Assembly: GCA_009746045.1 (NCBI GenBank)
Contig: RPFO01000154.1
Location: 2,792,493-2,849,992, forward strand
From: Mesostigma viride
Taxonomy: Eukaryota; Streptophyta; Mesostigmatophyceae; Mesostigmatales; Mesostigmataceae
Length of the DNA: 57,500 nucleotides
Reading direction: 5' to 3'
Under the pieces are notes generated by a model that did no database searches, was not told the DNA's origin, and saw only the letters and a program-made list of their open reading frames with translations. The first letter of the stretch is position 1, and each line of letters begins with the position of its first letter. A program made the position numbers and the translations under genes. This document shows, piece by piece, positions 30,725-42,173 of the stretch.

Positions 30725-33405
30725 CAAATTACAACGATGTTCCGGTTCTATTAAGGCGGTTTACTGCCTGGGCTTCATCGTCGAGTTCAATCCTGCGCTG
30801 GACTGCTGCGGATACTCGCGGAATCGAGACTAGCGGATAGTAGAAGGGCGTAGCAGATTATCGGTTTATGATGCGTTCCGGGAATGGTTGAGTTCCCAAC
30901 GACGGCCGAGGCTAAGTTTATCTTGGAGGTTGTTGTTGGGCGTTTGTACGCCAGGACTAGCTGGATTGGCTGCGTGAAGGTTTCCTGAGCTATCCAGATT
31001 GCGGGCACGTTCTTGGCGACGAATGAGTTTCGTTGCTGGCCTGCTACGTGTTGACGAGCGCTCCTGGCTGTTTCGCATTTCCTGATGACAAGATGTTGCG
31101 GAATCGGCTTTTAGTGATCCTTGTGGGTTGCTGGGTTTTAAATGGATCGAGTTATCCAGATTTATCAAGAGTCAACTGCGCATGCGGTTCGGCATGGATC
31201 GAGTCGATCAGATCATTGGTTGCGTTCCGGTTTGCGGCATGGCTATGCTTTGCAGCTGAGTGAAGCTACGAGTTTCAAGCGTTCGAGATTTTTCGTCAAG
31301 CGAAGGCGTTTCGCTGCCATGGGTGGCGGTCAAGCATGTTGCTGCAGTGGTGGCTACGACAAGCTCGGCTGGTGTTGGCTGTCGAGTATGCTGGCGAGTT
31401 TTCGCGCATGTAGTCGACATAGCTGCGAGCTGTGCTGGTCGCGAGCTCGAGGAGCTACGCGAGGCGTCATCTGCAAGGTTGCAGTTTGTGCGGTGTGGAG
31501 TTATCCATCGTCAATCGTTCCAGATTTATATTGCAAAGCTGCAGATTGCTGTCGAGTTCTCTTTATACCGCTTGATGAGCGATTGTGAACGGCGCTGGTG
31601 TGGGCGTGTCGGCAGCTAGAGGGTGAAGTTGTGTCGACTGCGACGAGAGAGCGTCGGCATCTGGGGAGCAGCGAGGAGAAGTTGTTCCTCGTCAATTTTC
31701 CGAGTCGCGGGTGACGGTGTCGACAAGCGGCAAGGTCGGCGGTGTTGTTGAAATTAATAATGGCAGTGCTGCGCGACGTGATGATTGCATTGCTGCGACG
31801 CGAGGACGTCGGGCATCGACTGCGGCGAGAGACGGCAGCAAGAAGAGCGGATGGCCAGGCGAAGTATCGCGGGGCGACTAGAATGTCACAGGCGACCTGG
31901 CGAGACGCGAGTATGCTGGCGCGAGTCGCAGGCGACTGGGTATGTCGCGAGCGACTGGGTGTGCCGCAGGCGACTGGGTATGTCGCGAGCGACCGGGTAT
32001 GTCGCAGGCGGCAGATCTAGAGTATGTAGAGCGATGGCAAATGATGGCTGCAGGTTGCAGTTAATTGCATATTTGCTCTCAGCATTCCACTGCTATATGT
32101 GGTATGGCGCTATGAGAATCATGGCATTGAGGCCGTGATTGCAGAACTCGTGGAGTTTGCAAGGAATTAATGGATGGTGCGTCCATCATTAGTTGGCGCG
32201 CGTGTACGTGACTGGCAGGCAGCTCCTACAAGGTCAGCATTTCCTGAGTCAGCGACTGGCAGGCAGGGATGGTTTTGTTGGTCGGGGGTAGCCAGATAGC
32301 GTACAAGGCGAGAGCTGAAGGGTTCCCATAGCCGGAGGTCTCGCTGAAGACGTGCTGTTTCTGGGTCATGTATGCAGTAGCCGAAGCACAGTTGTGCTGT
32401 TCTGCGTGTGAAGGGGCTTGAGGGCCAAGTAACATGCCGTTTTCTCCACCGCTTGTATGTTGAGTGTGTCCCCGAGCGGGTGTTGAGTACATCATTCCTG
32501 TTAAGGGATATGTGAGGGACAGCCCCAGGCTCGGTCTAGCATGGTGTTGCTATTCCTTGAAGCATGAACACACTGGGGGATCAGATGCTGAATGTGTTTC
32601 CAAAATTACTGCAATAATTTGACGGTTGTTGGTGACTGGCCTGTTTGCACAGGGTCAGGTTGAGCTCCCATGTGATCTCTGTATTGATGTGTGAGGGTGG
32701 GCAACTCACAGCATTGTGCAGAATGCCCCTGGTCTAGTGTATGACAGGGAAGGGCACCCTTATTACAGTGGTATAAGGGTGTGGATAAGGGCCTCACGGT
32801 TGGCCGTTACCACCATGTGCTGGTGTGTAATTAGTGATCGAGACCCAGGAAGTACCTCTTCTGGATTGAAGTGTGGGAAGGGTCTAACAAGTGTTCGGTT
32901 TGATGTTTTGATTTGTGCCAACAATCTGAAGTCAAGCATTTGCATCTGATTTTCAAGGTTTAGGCAGCTGGGCTTGGCGTGGTGAGCCAGGTGGAAACCA
33001 GTTGGCCATAAATGCTTTGAGTGGTTTTGGAAACATCACCTTAGCAATAATATGCCTGTTCTGTGATCAGCCATTCAAGGACAGGTAAGCTGATGGGAGT
33101 CAGTTATACCTGGGTACCTGAGCTTTGCCAGCTGCAGGTGTAATGCAGAGGATCAGTTTGCTACAGCTGTATCGAGGCCCCAGGGTGACCCTGGCCAGGC
33201 CCCTGGGGTACCTTCATATACGGTGGTTGGGCAAGCAGACAGGCAGGCTGCACCCCTGGATTGATCGGCCAAACACCAGGCCTGATCGGGTGTGCGCCTA
33301 TAACTGCGTTGGGAGGATTCCCAGAGAGATTTTAATGTTGTGGTCTTGGCTAGGCAAAGCACAAGACGGTGCCAAGATGGCTAGCATGCTCATCCAGGTG
33401 CTACG
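30725..33405. other. Element 2 interior, 5-prime part: no recognisable gene
   Basis: This is the expected gag/integrase position, but only short frames remain. A degenerate 19-20 bp repeat (GTCGC(A/G)GGCGACTGGGTAT type) lies at about 31920-32010. Nothing else could be assigned. Confidence 0.55.
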
Positions 33406-33409
33406 TCCT

Positions 33410-34546
33410 TGTCGCGTTTGCGTGCCATTATATCCTGGACTGATCATTACCGCTACTTGAATGCATCCACTATCAGCTGTAATCATGTGTGTGATATGCC
33501 ACCTAAATCCTGTGAGATGCAGGTCACGGACATACTTGGCCGCCGACCTCATGACAGGCAATTCCGTAGCCAGCCAGGTGTAGAATAAAACCATGATGCT
33601 TTATATATTTGGAAAGCAACCAAACCATTCACATTTAATTTCAAAAGACATCGACAAGAATACAAGTGTTGTCTAGTCGTATAATGTCGTACTTGTGCGT
33701 CACTGTCCAAATAAGGCTAAGCGGTTCTTGATAACCTAGCAGGCCTCGGGTGACGCCACACTGCTCCGCTTGGCTTACGGCTGGCAGTGTCCTTTAGCGC
33801 CCCCTATCCTGTCTACCTATCCCGCTTACCCCAGCTATGGCTCACTGGCCAACGACGACCGGGTTCCTTCCCGAGTCTCGCCCACAATACAAACATCATC
33901 TTGACGAAACCAAACAGTTATCACTTCCGTCAACCAATCTCATGACAATTACTCATTGCAACCACTCTCGGGGGCTGCTCCGGATTGTTCCACTATTAAA
34001 CCCCTTGACGACAACACCAAGTTGTGAGGGAGAGTAACGAGCGAACAACGACCACCATGGCCGCTGCCGTGCTCCTAAAAAGCTCCAAAAATCCCGGCAT
34101 CCATGCGCTGTCGCATTTGCCAGCAAGCCGCCTGACGTGCAGTTAGACTGCCAGCAAAATGCAGAGCAAGTCTGTTCGACAGCCACGTGCGAGCCAGCAC
34201 ACCGCACACTACGATCTGCGTATCTAGCTTTGTCCGATGGACTGAACATCATTCCGTCTGGACAATACAACAGATTCGTAACTGCCAAATGTCACGCACC
34301 GGAATATTGCGCAAGCCACCAAGGCTTTGCGCCCCAAAGTCTTGTGCCCGAACCTAAGTCAGGTCACCTAAGACTGTCACTCTAGAAATTCAGGCCTTTC
34401 CGGCGCGGCGCTCTACACCGGCCCAAGGAACAAAGCCTGCGGCCTATACTGAATCGGAACCAACCAAACGTCGGACGTAACGATTCTGATTACGGCAATC
34501 GCGTAACTTCTTGAGTGCACGGACGTAAATGATCACGGACGTGACA
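33410..34546. repeat. Nested long repeat, copy 1 (1137 bp, TGTC...GACA ends)
   Basis: It begins TGTCGCGTTTGCG and ends GGACGTGACA. Left flank TCCT (33406-33409) is matched by TCCT at 36030-36033 beyond copy 2, a possible 4 bp target duplication for the pair. Ends TG...CA fit an LTR; inverted TGTC/GACA ends would also fit a DNA transposon. It has a TATA-like TTTATATATTT at about 33600-33610. No coding capacity was seen. Confidence 0.75.
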
Positions 34547-34548
34547 GC

Positions 34549-36029
34549 TGTCGCGTTTGCGTGCCATTATATCCTGGACTGATCATTACCGCTACTTGAA
34601 TGCATCCACTATCAGCTGTAATCATGTGTGTGATATGCCACCTCCCCCCCACTCTTTAGCTCACAAAAACTTGAGAGCAAAAAGTGAAAGAAAGGCATCT
34701 CACACAACCGAAGGAAGCCCAAAGAGGGCGTCATTCCAGGCAGCAGCAAAAAGGAAAAAAAAATCCAGCTGCTCAAAGATGCTTTTCCAGGATCAGCAAC
34801 AACCTTAACATGCATGCTTTTAAAGGCTTAGCAATAACCCCTTCAATGGCTTTTTACAGGGAAAAGCCTAACCTCTTCAGATGCTTTTGAAGGCTAAGCA
34901 ATAACCTCTTCCTTGTGCTTCCCTGGGTGAAGCAGGAGGAACCCCAGGCTGGCCGAACTGAACCCGCCAAGGGTTGTTCGCTCGTTAAAATCCTGTGTGA
35001 TGCAGGTCACGGACATACTTGGCCGCCGACCTCATGACAGGCAATTCCGTAGCCAGCCAGGTGTAGAATAAAACCATGATGCTTTATATATTTGGAAAGC
35101 AACCAAACCATTCACATTTAATTTCAAAAGACATCGACAAGAATACAAGTGTTGTCTAGTCGTATAATGTCGTACTTGTGCGTCACTGTCCAAATAAGGC
35201 TAAGCGGTTCTTGATAACCTAGCAGGCCTCGGGTGACGCCACACTGCTCCGCTTGGCTTACGGCTGGCAGTGTCCTTTAGCGCCCCCTATCCTGTCTACC
35301 TATCCCGCTTACCCCAGCTATGGCTCACTGGCCAACGACGACCGGGTTCCTTCCCGAGTCTCGCCCACAATACAAACATCATCTTGACGAAACCAAACAG
35401 TTATCACTTCCGTCAACCAATCTCATGACAATTACTCATTGCAACCACTCTCGGGGGCTGCTCCGGATTGTTCCACTATTAAACCCCTTGACGACAACAC
35501 CAAGTTGTGAGGGAGAGTAACGAGCGAACAACGACCACCATGGCCGCTGCCGTGCTCCTAAAAAGCTCCAAAAATCCCGGCATCCATGCGCTGTCGCATT
35601 TGCCAGCAAGCCGCCTGACGTGCAGTTAGACTGCCAGCAAAATGCAGAGCAAGTCTGTTCGACAGCCACGTGCGAGCCAGCACACCGCACACTACGATCT
35701 GCGTATCTAGCTTTGTCCGATGGACTGAACATCATTCCGTCTGGACAATACAACAGATTCGTAACTGCCAAATGTCACGCACCGGAATATTGCGCAAGCC
35801 ACCAAGGCTTTGCGCCCCAAAGTCTTGTGCCCGAACCTAAGTCAGGTCACCTAAGACTGTCACTCTAGAAATTCAGGCCTTTCCGGCGCGGCGCTCTACA
35901 CCGGCCCAAGGAACAAAGCCTGCGGCCTATACTGAATCGGAACCAACCAAACGTCGGACGTAACGATTCTGATTACGGCAATCGCGTAACTTCTTGAGTG
36001 CACGGACGTAAATGATCACGGACGTGACA
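34549..36029. repeat. Nested long repeat, copy 2 (1481 bp) with a 344 bp extra segment
   Basis: It starts only two bases (GC) after copy 1 and is near identical to it. The exception is a 344 bp segment at 34644-34987 that is absent from copy 1 at the matching point (33504/33505). That segment has CCCC-rich and A-rich stretches and two copies of a GCTTTT(A/G)AAGGCT(T/A)AGCAATAACC-type repeat. Confidence 0.8.
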
Positions 36030-36033
36030 TCCT

Positions 36034-37719
36034 GAGGCTGCTAACATTAAAGTGGATACCAATGCTCAGGTCTCTGACATGGGATCTTGGTCAGCATACA
36101 GGAGAACTGCTGGTCGGTGAGCCAAGTTGCCCCTGGGTGTCTAGCTTTGTGTTGGGACACACGTGGAAAGGGCCTCAACATGCCTTAGGGGAAAATTAAC
36201 AATTGGTTAATAAACCCTAACTTTCCTGTGTTAATGGAAAACTGATGATACCCGATATGCACTGGCAGGTTGCCAGAAAATATAACCATTGGCAGCATTG
36301 CTCCTCATCCAAGCAGTGTTCATGGTATATTCTGCAATATCACTCCTGTATTTACAGTTTATCCATAATAGTGTTCCCCCATACTATGTACAAGACCTGC
36401 AGGGTCTGTTGCAAGGGGGTTCCTAAACCTGGATTCTCCAATGTGGTACGTTGGAGTGTTGCTGGGTCCAGAGTTCTGTGTCTGCAAGTGAACCTGAGAT
36501 GCTGTCAGCTTCAGCTGCCCAGTGATACCTGTCGAGCTTGAAGGTGATGAACCAGAAATCCAGAAATCCAGATTTCCAGAATTCAAGAGTTCCAGAGTTC
36601 CAGAGATTCCAGTTTCCAGAGATGCAGACCAGTGTCCTGAGGGGGCTAATAATATTGTGAAGTGGATCCAGATTTTCCTGTTGAGTTCAGGCTGTCAGAG
36701 TGGCAGGAGGTAACTACCTGAGGGTTGCCAGGGGATACATACATGGCTGAGTGCCAGATTTATATTTGTCTCCCGTTTTGGCAGTTGCTTACATATATGG
36801 TTTCTTGTAGCAACCATGCTGCTTTGGGGAATTTTTATGTCCTCAAAAAGAAAGAAAATGTTGGAACAGAGCAGCATGTTTAAAGTTGGCTACCAGATGG
36901 AGAAGAAACCAGATTATGTTTGAAGGGTTGGCACAAGCTTCCTGAAGAAAATTTCCAGTCTACAAGGTCCGGGACTATGGAGCCTGCAGAGGATGCTTCA
37001 AGAGCAATCTGAAACCTGCTGAATGCTGAAGGCCGACTGTGGAGGGTATATACAGATCAGCATCTGCATACGTGAGTTGCTGATGATGGATGTGTGATTC
37101 CAGTTGACCCTGTCCCTGGCCTGTGCATGTTCAGATTGATTGCTGTATGACAATCAGCATATGGAAGTTGTGATGGTTCCCAGGTGTGTTGCTGTAAAAC
37201 CATAGGATTTGGTTTCCTCCTAGTTTGGAGTTGGCTCGCCTGGAAGTTATGATTGATCCCAGATGTGATGCTGTGAAACCATATAGTTTGGTTGTCTCCT
37301 TATTATGGAGTTGGCTGGTCTTGGGATGATTTACTCTGTCCACGACTGTTTTGCTGTAAAACCTAGGATTTGGTTTCTCCCAGGGTGATATGGGAGTTGG
37401 CTGGTCTGAGGACATGTTTCAGGGACTGAAAAACCTTACTGATGTTTGACCTCGGGGTGTTACACTGTCAGATGTGATATGGATCTGTGCACGAGGTAGC
37501 CCAAGGTTGGCTCCACGGTGTGGTGCCTTATTCAGCCTGGGTGGGGTTTTCTTCTCAGTGCCTCTATCATCTGATGCTTATGTGTACCCTGCAATGATGG
37601 TTGCTTCATGGTTATCAGTATGGTTGTTCCTGAATGAGTTTCAGCCTGACATGTACAGTTTGTATGTGAGGGTTGATCTGTGCTCTGGATAAGGGCATAT
37701 GTGGCAGGCTGAAGGACCT
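36034..37719. other. Element 2 interior, middle part: no gene
   Basis: AT-rich, non-coding by eye. Three imperfect copies of a segment containing CTGT(A/G)AAACC...GGAGTTGGCT(G/C)G lie at about 37188-37405. Short TTCCAGA repeats lie at about 36560-36625. Confidence 0.5.
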
Positions 37720-38512
37720 ACGAGAGGGGATCTGGACAATCTAGCCTAAGAATAACATTACGTTGTTTGCTGGATTTGCTTCAGATATGTATCCCTTGGT
37801 CCTTGCCACTAGAGATGTTAGTGCTTATCACGACATGTCCCAAGTTGAGAGGCATGTGGGCGTGGTTTGTTAGCTGCCACCTGTGGGCCCTATCATTGAT
37901 GATGCACAGCAGAATGCCTGATGAGGTGCTAAGGATGAGAAGCCTCGATCGTCATAGCCCAGTTGGTGGAGAGTACCCCTGATCTGATTTTGTCTGGGAT
38001 TGAATTTGCCCAGCCTAACACCTTGGAGATCTTTGTTGACAGTTCCATGGATGCTCGCCAGGTTACCAAGGTCAGGGGGAGATCTGCTGCTCTGTTTGCT
38101 TTCTATCAGAGCAGGGCAAGTTTGTTCAGCTGGTACAGCAGACTGCAGAAGAGGGCCTGTATCAGTTCAGATGTGGCAGAATGCAGGGCCATATGTGAGG
38201 GGATCCAGTCCAGTTTGTACAAAAAGCTGGACTCAGCTGGCTTCAGTTACCCCTTGGTCCTTGCAGATGGAGACGTTGTTGCTAACAGACAGCACGGGTA
38301 TGGTCCAGTTTGTTCACAAGCAGCTGGCCAGGAGCCGAGATCTGGGTTATTTGTTGCTAAAGGAGTTGGCCAGTTTGGTTGACTTGAAGCATATCCCTGG
38401 CGAGGAGAACCCTGCTGATGCATTGACCAAGCTGCCACACAAGGCCCCAGCCCAGTACAATGTACTGAGGAAGCTCATGAATGCTGACTGTCAAGTCGGT
38501 CTATCTGTCTAA
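37720..38512 (+). pseudogene. Decayed RT tail and RNase H of element 2
   Basis: A stop-riddled stretch near 37820-37900 still matches the RT-RNase H connection of element 1. From 37963 the frame reads FVDSSMDAR, SWYSRLQKR and SSDVAECRA, then shifts by +1 between about 38225 and 38300 into TDSTGMVQF, HIPGEENPADALTK and a C-terminal sequence ending GLSV. The order and spacing of D, E, D and NPADALTK match element 1 ORF2 (D541, E590, D628, D675), so both belong to one lineage. Confidence 0.85.
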
Positions 38513-39129
38513 AAGCTGAGAGCTGGGTGCTTAAGTCTCTGGATATCAGGCTGGGAGCTTGATTGTACATAATCCTGAGCACACCTTGAGGGGTGAGACA
38601 TGTCTCTGGTGTGGGAATGTCTGACATTGTCTCTGATGGAGAGATGTCTATCTGGGGTTTTCATCTCAGTCTGAGGTTTCCCCAGATCTGTGGTTTGTGG
38701 GCGGGGTTCGATTCCCTGGTGCCGTCTTAAGGCGGAGTTTCACGGACTGGCTGACCCATCCACCATGCTGGTGAGGTGGCGACAGGTCCCCTGATTTTCC
38801 ACGGTTGGAATGAGTATAGGAGCTTGTGTTTTGCATGTGCTTCGCGTAGATGTTGTGTCTGGTTCGATAAGGGGCAGCAGACCGGCGCCGACTCCCGTCT
38901 GGGGGTCAGCAATGTTTTCTGATGAGCTGTTGTGGGTGATCTGTGGGGTTTCGCCTAAGGTCCTGAAGGTTGTACATACTTCTCAAGTTCTTACTGAACA
39001 CCTATGGGCTGCCACAGTTGGCCAACCTCTTGTACATGGGTAACACAACGAGCCTCCCGGAAGGGATAGGGACTCATTGTAATTTGTTTGTGCTCCTGAA
39101 CCAGTATGGGTGCTATGTACATATAATAA

Positions 39130-39249
39130 GGAATCCAAGCTGACTGTCATGCCCAGTGGGTTGTGACTTGTAGTCGGGGAGGATGTCCAGGAATCCAAGC
39201 TGACTGTCATGCCCAGTGGGTTGTGACTTGTAGTCGGGGAGGATGTCCA
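39130..39249. repeat. Exact 60 bp direct repeat, two copies
   Basis: GGAATCCAAGCTGACTGTCA... is repeated with a 60 bp period just upstream of the element 2 right LTR. Confidence 0.95.
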
Positions 39250-39317
39250 GTACCCATTGTGTGTGTTTGTATGTAGACTTGTGTGAGCTGCTACAGCTCA
39301 AGAAAAGAAAGGATTGG

Positions 39318-40017
39318 AGTTAACGCCAAGCGCATTGGCGTGATCCTGATTCGGCATATCTCTGCGATTCCAGCGGCACCGGAACGAGTTCATTCCGACA
39401 AGTATCAAGAAAGTTATGGTGTTCCGACTTCCCGGTCGCGCGCGAGCGCGAGCCGGCTGTTCTTCTAAGTGGTGCGTGAATATGTGCCGACGGCATATGG
39501 GGTCGACAGTAATTCCTGGGCTGACAGGAATTAGGTGCTGAACCTACGACGGTATTGGATTAATACGTCGTACGCAGGAAATAGGAACCTTAACCTGTGG
39601 TCTGTTGGTACCGCAGGCTTAGTCCTGGACTATTGGGTGCAGACGCAATAATCATTGTGGACTGTACACTGTGGTCACTGTGCCTGTATGGCAGACCTAC
39701 TGTATAGGATCTGGACGCTGTACAGGTTGTTAATACTGTACCGGGGGTGTTAATACTGAGCAGGCCTACGAGGCTGCTCAGGCCTAGCAAAGCACAGTGC
39801 ACAAGTATATAAAGAAATAGGCCAGTGCCAATTGGTGAGATCTCTTGCGAGCCCGTCTCACGTGTGTTGCCTTGACTTGGCAAACTCGTGTCTAAGCACT
39901 CACGTGCACGAGTGCTGTAAGCCTATATTTTTAACCAAGCTCCATTCCAACCATTCTCATGATGAATCTATCCGCGCGCATTGGAATCTATCTATCCCTA
40001 CACATTGCGCTTTAACT
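39318..40017 (+). repeat. Element 2 right LTR (700 bp)
   Basis: It matches 30021-30724 apart from a 4 bp deletion near 39350 and AA-to-GT near 39570. It is followed by TATAT. Confidence 0.92.
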
Positions 40018-40047
40018 TATATTGTGGCTGAGGCACACCCTGTTTAG
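40018..40047 (+). pseudogene. TATAT right copy and last codons of the interrupted gene
   Basis: Target duplication 40018-40022, then the continuation of the frame interrupted at 30020, ending in TAG at 40045-40047. Confidence 0.55.
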
Positions 40048-41099
40048 GTGTTCACCATGCACGCATGTATCCTGGGGTTCCCGGCTTTGTCTCAATAGCT
40101 GCAGCTCCAGTTTCATCCTGTCATGGCCTGACAGGAGCATAGGTACAAAACTTGAATCCTGGACACATGTATGGAGTGAGAGATGTATTCCTGGACGAAT
40201 GCATGATGAACAAGGCCCACATGGATCGAGCACACTTGTTGCACACATTGCATTAATGCCCATGCAGCTTTGTCAAGAAGGCTCCACGCCCATGATAATA
40301 TGTTTTACTACCCAGGGTAAGGATGACCCTGCATGCATGGTGTAAAGCTAGGAGACAGCCTGGTGTGATTGCATCCCCTATGCATCTGCTGACCTTGGGA
40401 CTGTTTTAAATATATTGCACCCACACTGTATAGATGCCAGGCGGTGCTACTGAGCATTTCAGATGGCACCTGTGACCTGACTAGATCCTTTCTACTGAAA
40501 GAAGGACGGGTGTATCCGTTCCCCTGTTGTTGTGTATAGCCATCAAGGATATCATGGTAGCTAGCAGTATATTAAGTGAGACAACTATAATTCTTAGGGT
40601 TATTTTGCTCCACGAGGGCCCCAGCAGGAGCGAGTTACTAATTAAGTCTGGGCCGCTGTGTTTAGGCTATATAGTAGTGGACCTACATGTACATAGCACC
40701 GTCTTGGGGAGACATCCACTATCTTTGTTGGGGAAAAGAAGTTGTCCGCGACCCCACAACGGGCACACGATACTATTCCATGAATTAATTTGTTATGTTC
40801 GAAAGGTACGTGTTACAAATATAGGAATTAATAACATGAAATCATGTAACACATGTGCAGCTGACTAGGGGCATATTAGTTGTCTCACTTCAAATATGGC
40901 GTTGGATCACCATGCGTCCATGTCCCAGTTAATAGGGTTTTTACTACATTATGTGATACAACCTGTTGGTGATGGGTGTAAACTGCCACCTACTCGATCT
41001 GGGTGCACAAGTGCACACGCACCTCCATGTATTCCAGGAAGCACGCTAGACAGGACCCCTAGGGTAGAGAGCTTAGATACAACAGTGTTGGCTTCATGT
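40048..41099. other. No recognisable gene
   Basis: Only short frames without domains occur. Near 41060 it shares AGACCCCTAGGG-type text with 41858, part of the flanks shared by the two microsatellite loci. Confidence 0.5.
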
Positions 41100-41133
41100 T
41101 GTAGATAGCTTTGACCGGTAGGATTGCGTGTCC

Positions 41134-41169
<36 letters not shown>

Positions 41170-41410
41170 CCATCCATCCATCCATCCATCCATCCATCCA
41201 TCCATCCATCCATCCATCCATCCATCCATCCATCCATCCATCCATCCATCCATCCATCCATCCATCCATCCATCCATCCATCCATCCATCCATCCATCCA
41301 TCCATCCATCCATCCATCCATCCATCCATCCATCCATCCATCCATCCATCCATCCATCCATCCATCCATCCATCCATCCATCCATCCATCCATCCATCCA
41401 TCCATCCATC
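41134..41410. repeat. (CATC)n microsatellite, about 69 units
   Basis: An almost pure CATC tetranucleotide array with one CGTC variant near 41159. All six frames are open through it, which produces meaningless Ser-Ile-His-Pro or Met-Asp-Gly-Trp reading frames. Confidence 0.98.
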
Positions 41411-41418
41411 GGGGTTAA

Positions 41419-41533
41419 TGCTCCGTGACTCCGCGACGCGAGCACGAGTTTAATTATATAATTCATTAATGTATTCCAGCAGCAAATTAATTAATTAAAT
41501 AAACTCGTGCTCGCGTCGCGGAGTCACGGAGCA
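41419..41533. repeat. Perfect inverted repeat, 34 bp arms, 47 bp loop
   Basis: The arms at 41419-41452 and 41500-41533 are exact reverse complements (TGCTCCGTGACTCC.../...GGAGTCACGGAGCA). The loop is AT-rich. It starts 9 bases after the CATC array and is followed by TTAATTAA-type repeats to about 41602. Confidence 0.97.
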
Positions 41534-41928
41534 CGTGTCTATTAATTAATTAATTAATGTGCCCAAAATTAATTAATTAATTAACTAGCTTATTAATTAA
41601 TTGGCGTGTCACGAGTTGAATACAAAATTTAAACTGATGAATTGGCGTCTCCGCATGTGCAGAGGACATGCATGGGGGTGCTAGTCCTCTTTAAGTGATT
41701 TGGAGAAAGATGATGGACATGGCCACGTGGGCCCATGGTCATGAATTTATTGATTAATTAATAGACACGTGACTGTGCAGGTCATAGAGGCCAACAAGCC
41801 CCATGCAGTGGGGAAGGAACGTGTTTTCAAACGAGGGCGGCATGCCAACCAAGACCCCTAGGGTCGCGACCATCACAAAGAGAACATAGAACTGTTTTGT
41901 AGATAGCTTTGACCGGTAGGATTGCGTG

Positions 41929-42173
41929 CACCCCTCCCTCCCTCCCTCCCTCCCTCCCTCCCTCCCTCCCTCCCTCCCTCCCTCCCTCCCTCCCTCCCTC
42001 CCTCCCTCCCTCCCTCCCTCCCTCCCTCCCTCCCTCCCTCCCTCCCTCCCTCCCTCCATCCATCCCTAAACCCTCCCTCCCTCCCTCCCTCCCTCCCTCC
42101 CTCCCTCCCTCCCTCCCTCCCTCCCTCCCTCCCCCTAAACCCTCCGTCCCTCCCTCCCTCCCTCCATCCATCC
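41929..42173. repeat. (CCCT)n microsatellite with CCCTAAA insertions
   Basis: A CCCT/CCTC array interrupted at about 42065 and 42133 by CCCTAAACCCT and ending in CCATCCATCC. It has the same 31 bp left flank (41898-41928 equals 41100-41130) and the same right flank (GGGTTAATGCTCCGTGACTCC, 42174-42194) as the CATC array. Confidence 0.97.

Larger units (their letters stand above)
30021..40017 (+). mobile_element. Element 2: 10 kb LTR retrotransposon with decayed interior
   Basis: Near-identical LTRs of 704 bp (30021-30724) and 700 bp (39318-40017) are flanked by the 5 bp duplication TATAT. LTR ends are AGTTAA...TTAACT, an inverted terminus like that of element 1. A purine-rich tract (AAGAAAAGAAAGGATTGG) abuts the right LTR. 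The only recognisable coding sequence is a frameshifted RT tail/RNase H at 37720-38512, which resembles element 1. The LTRs differ by a 4 bp indel and a 2 bp change, so insertion was recent although the interior was already dead. That suggests mobilisation in trans. Confidence 0.92.

Noticed and set aside
30760-30830. tRNA-like B-box text (GAGTTCAATCC) after the element 2 left LTR
   Set aside because: No A box, acceptor stem or anticodon arm could be built around it; probably chance.
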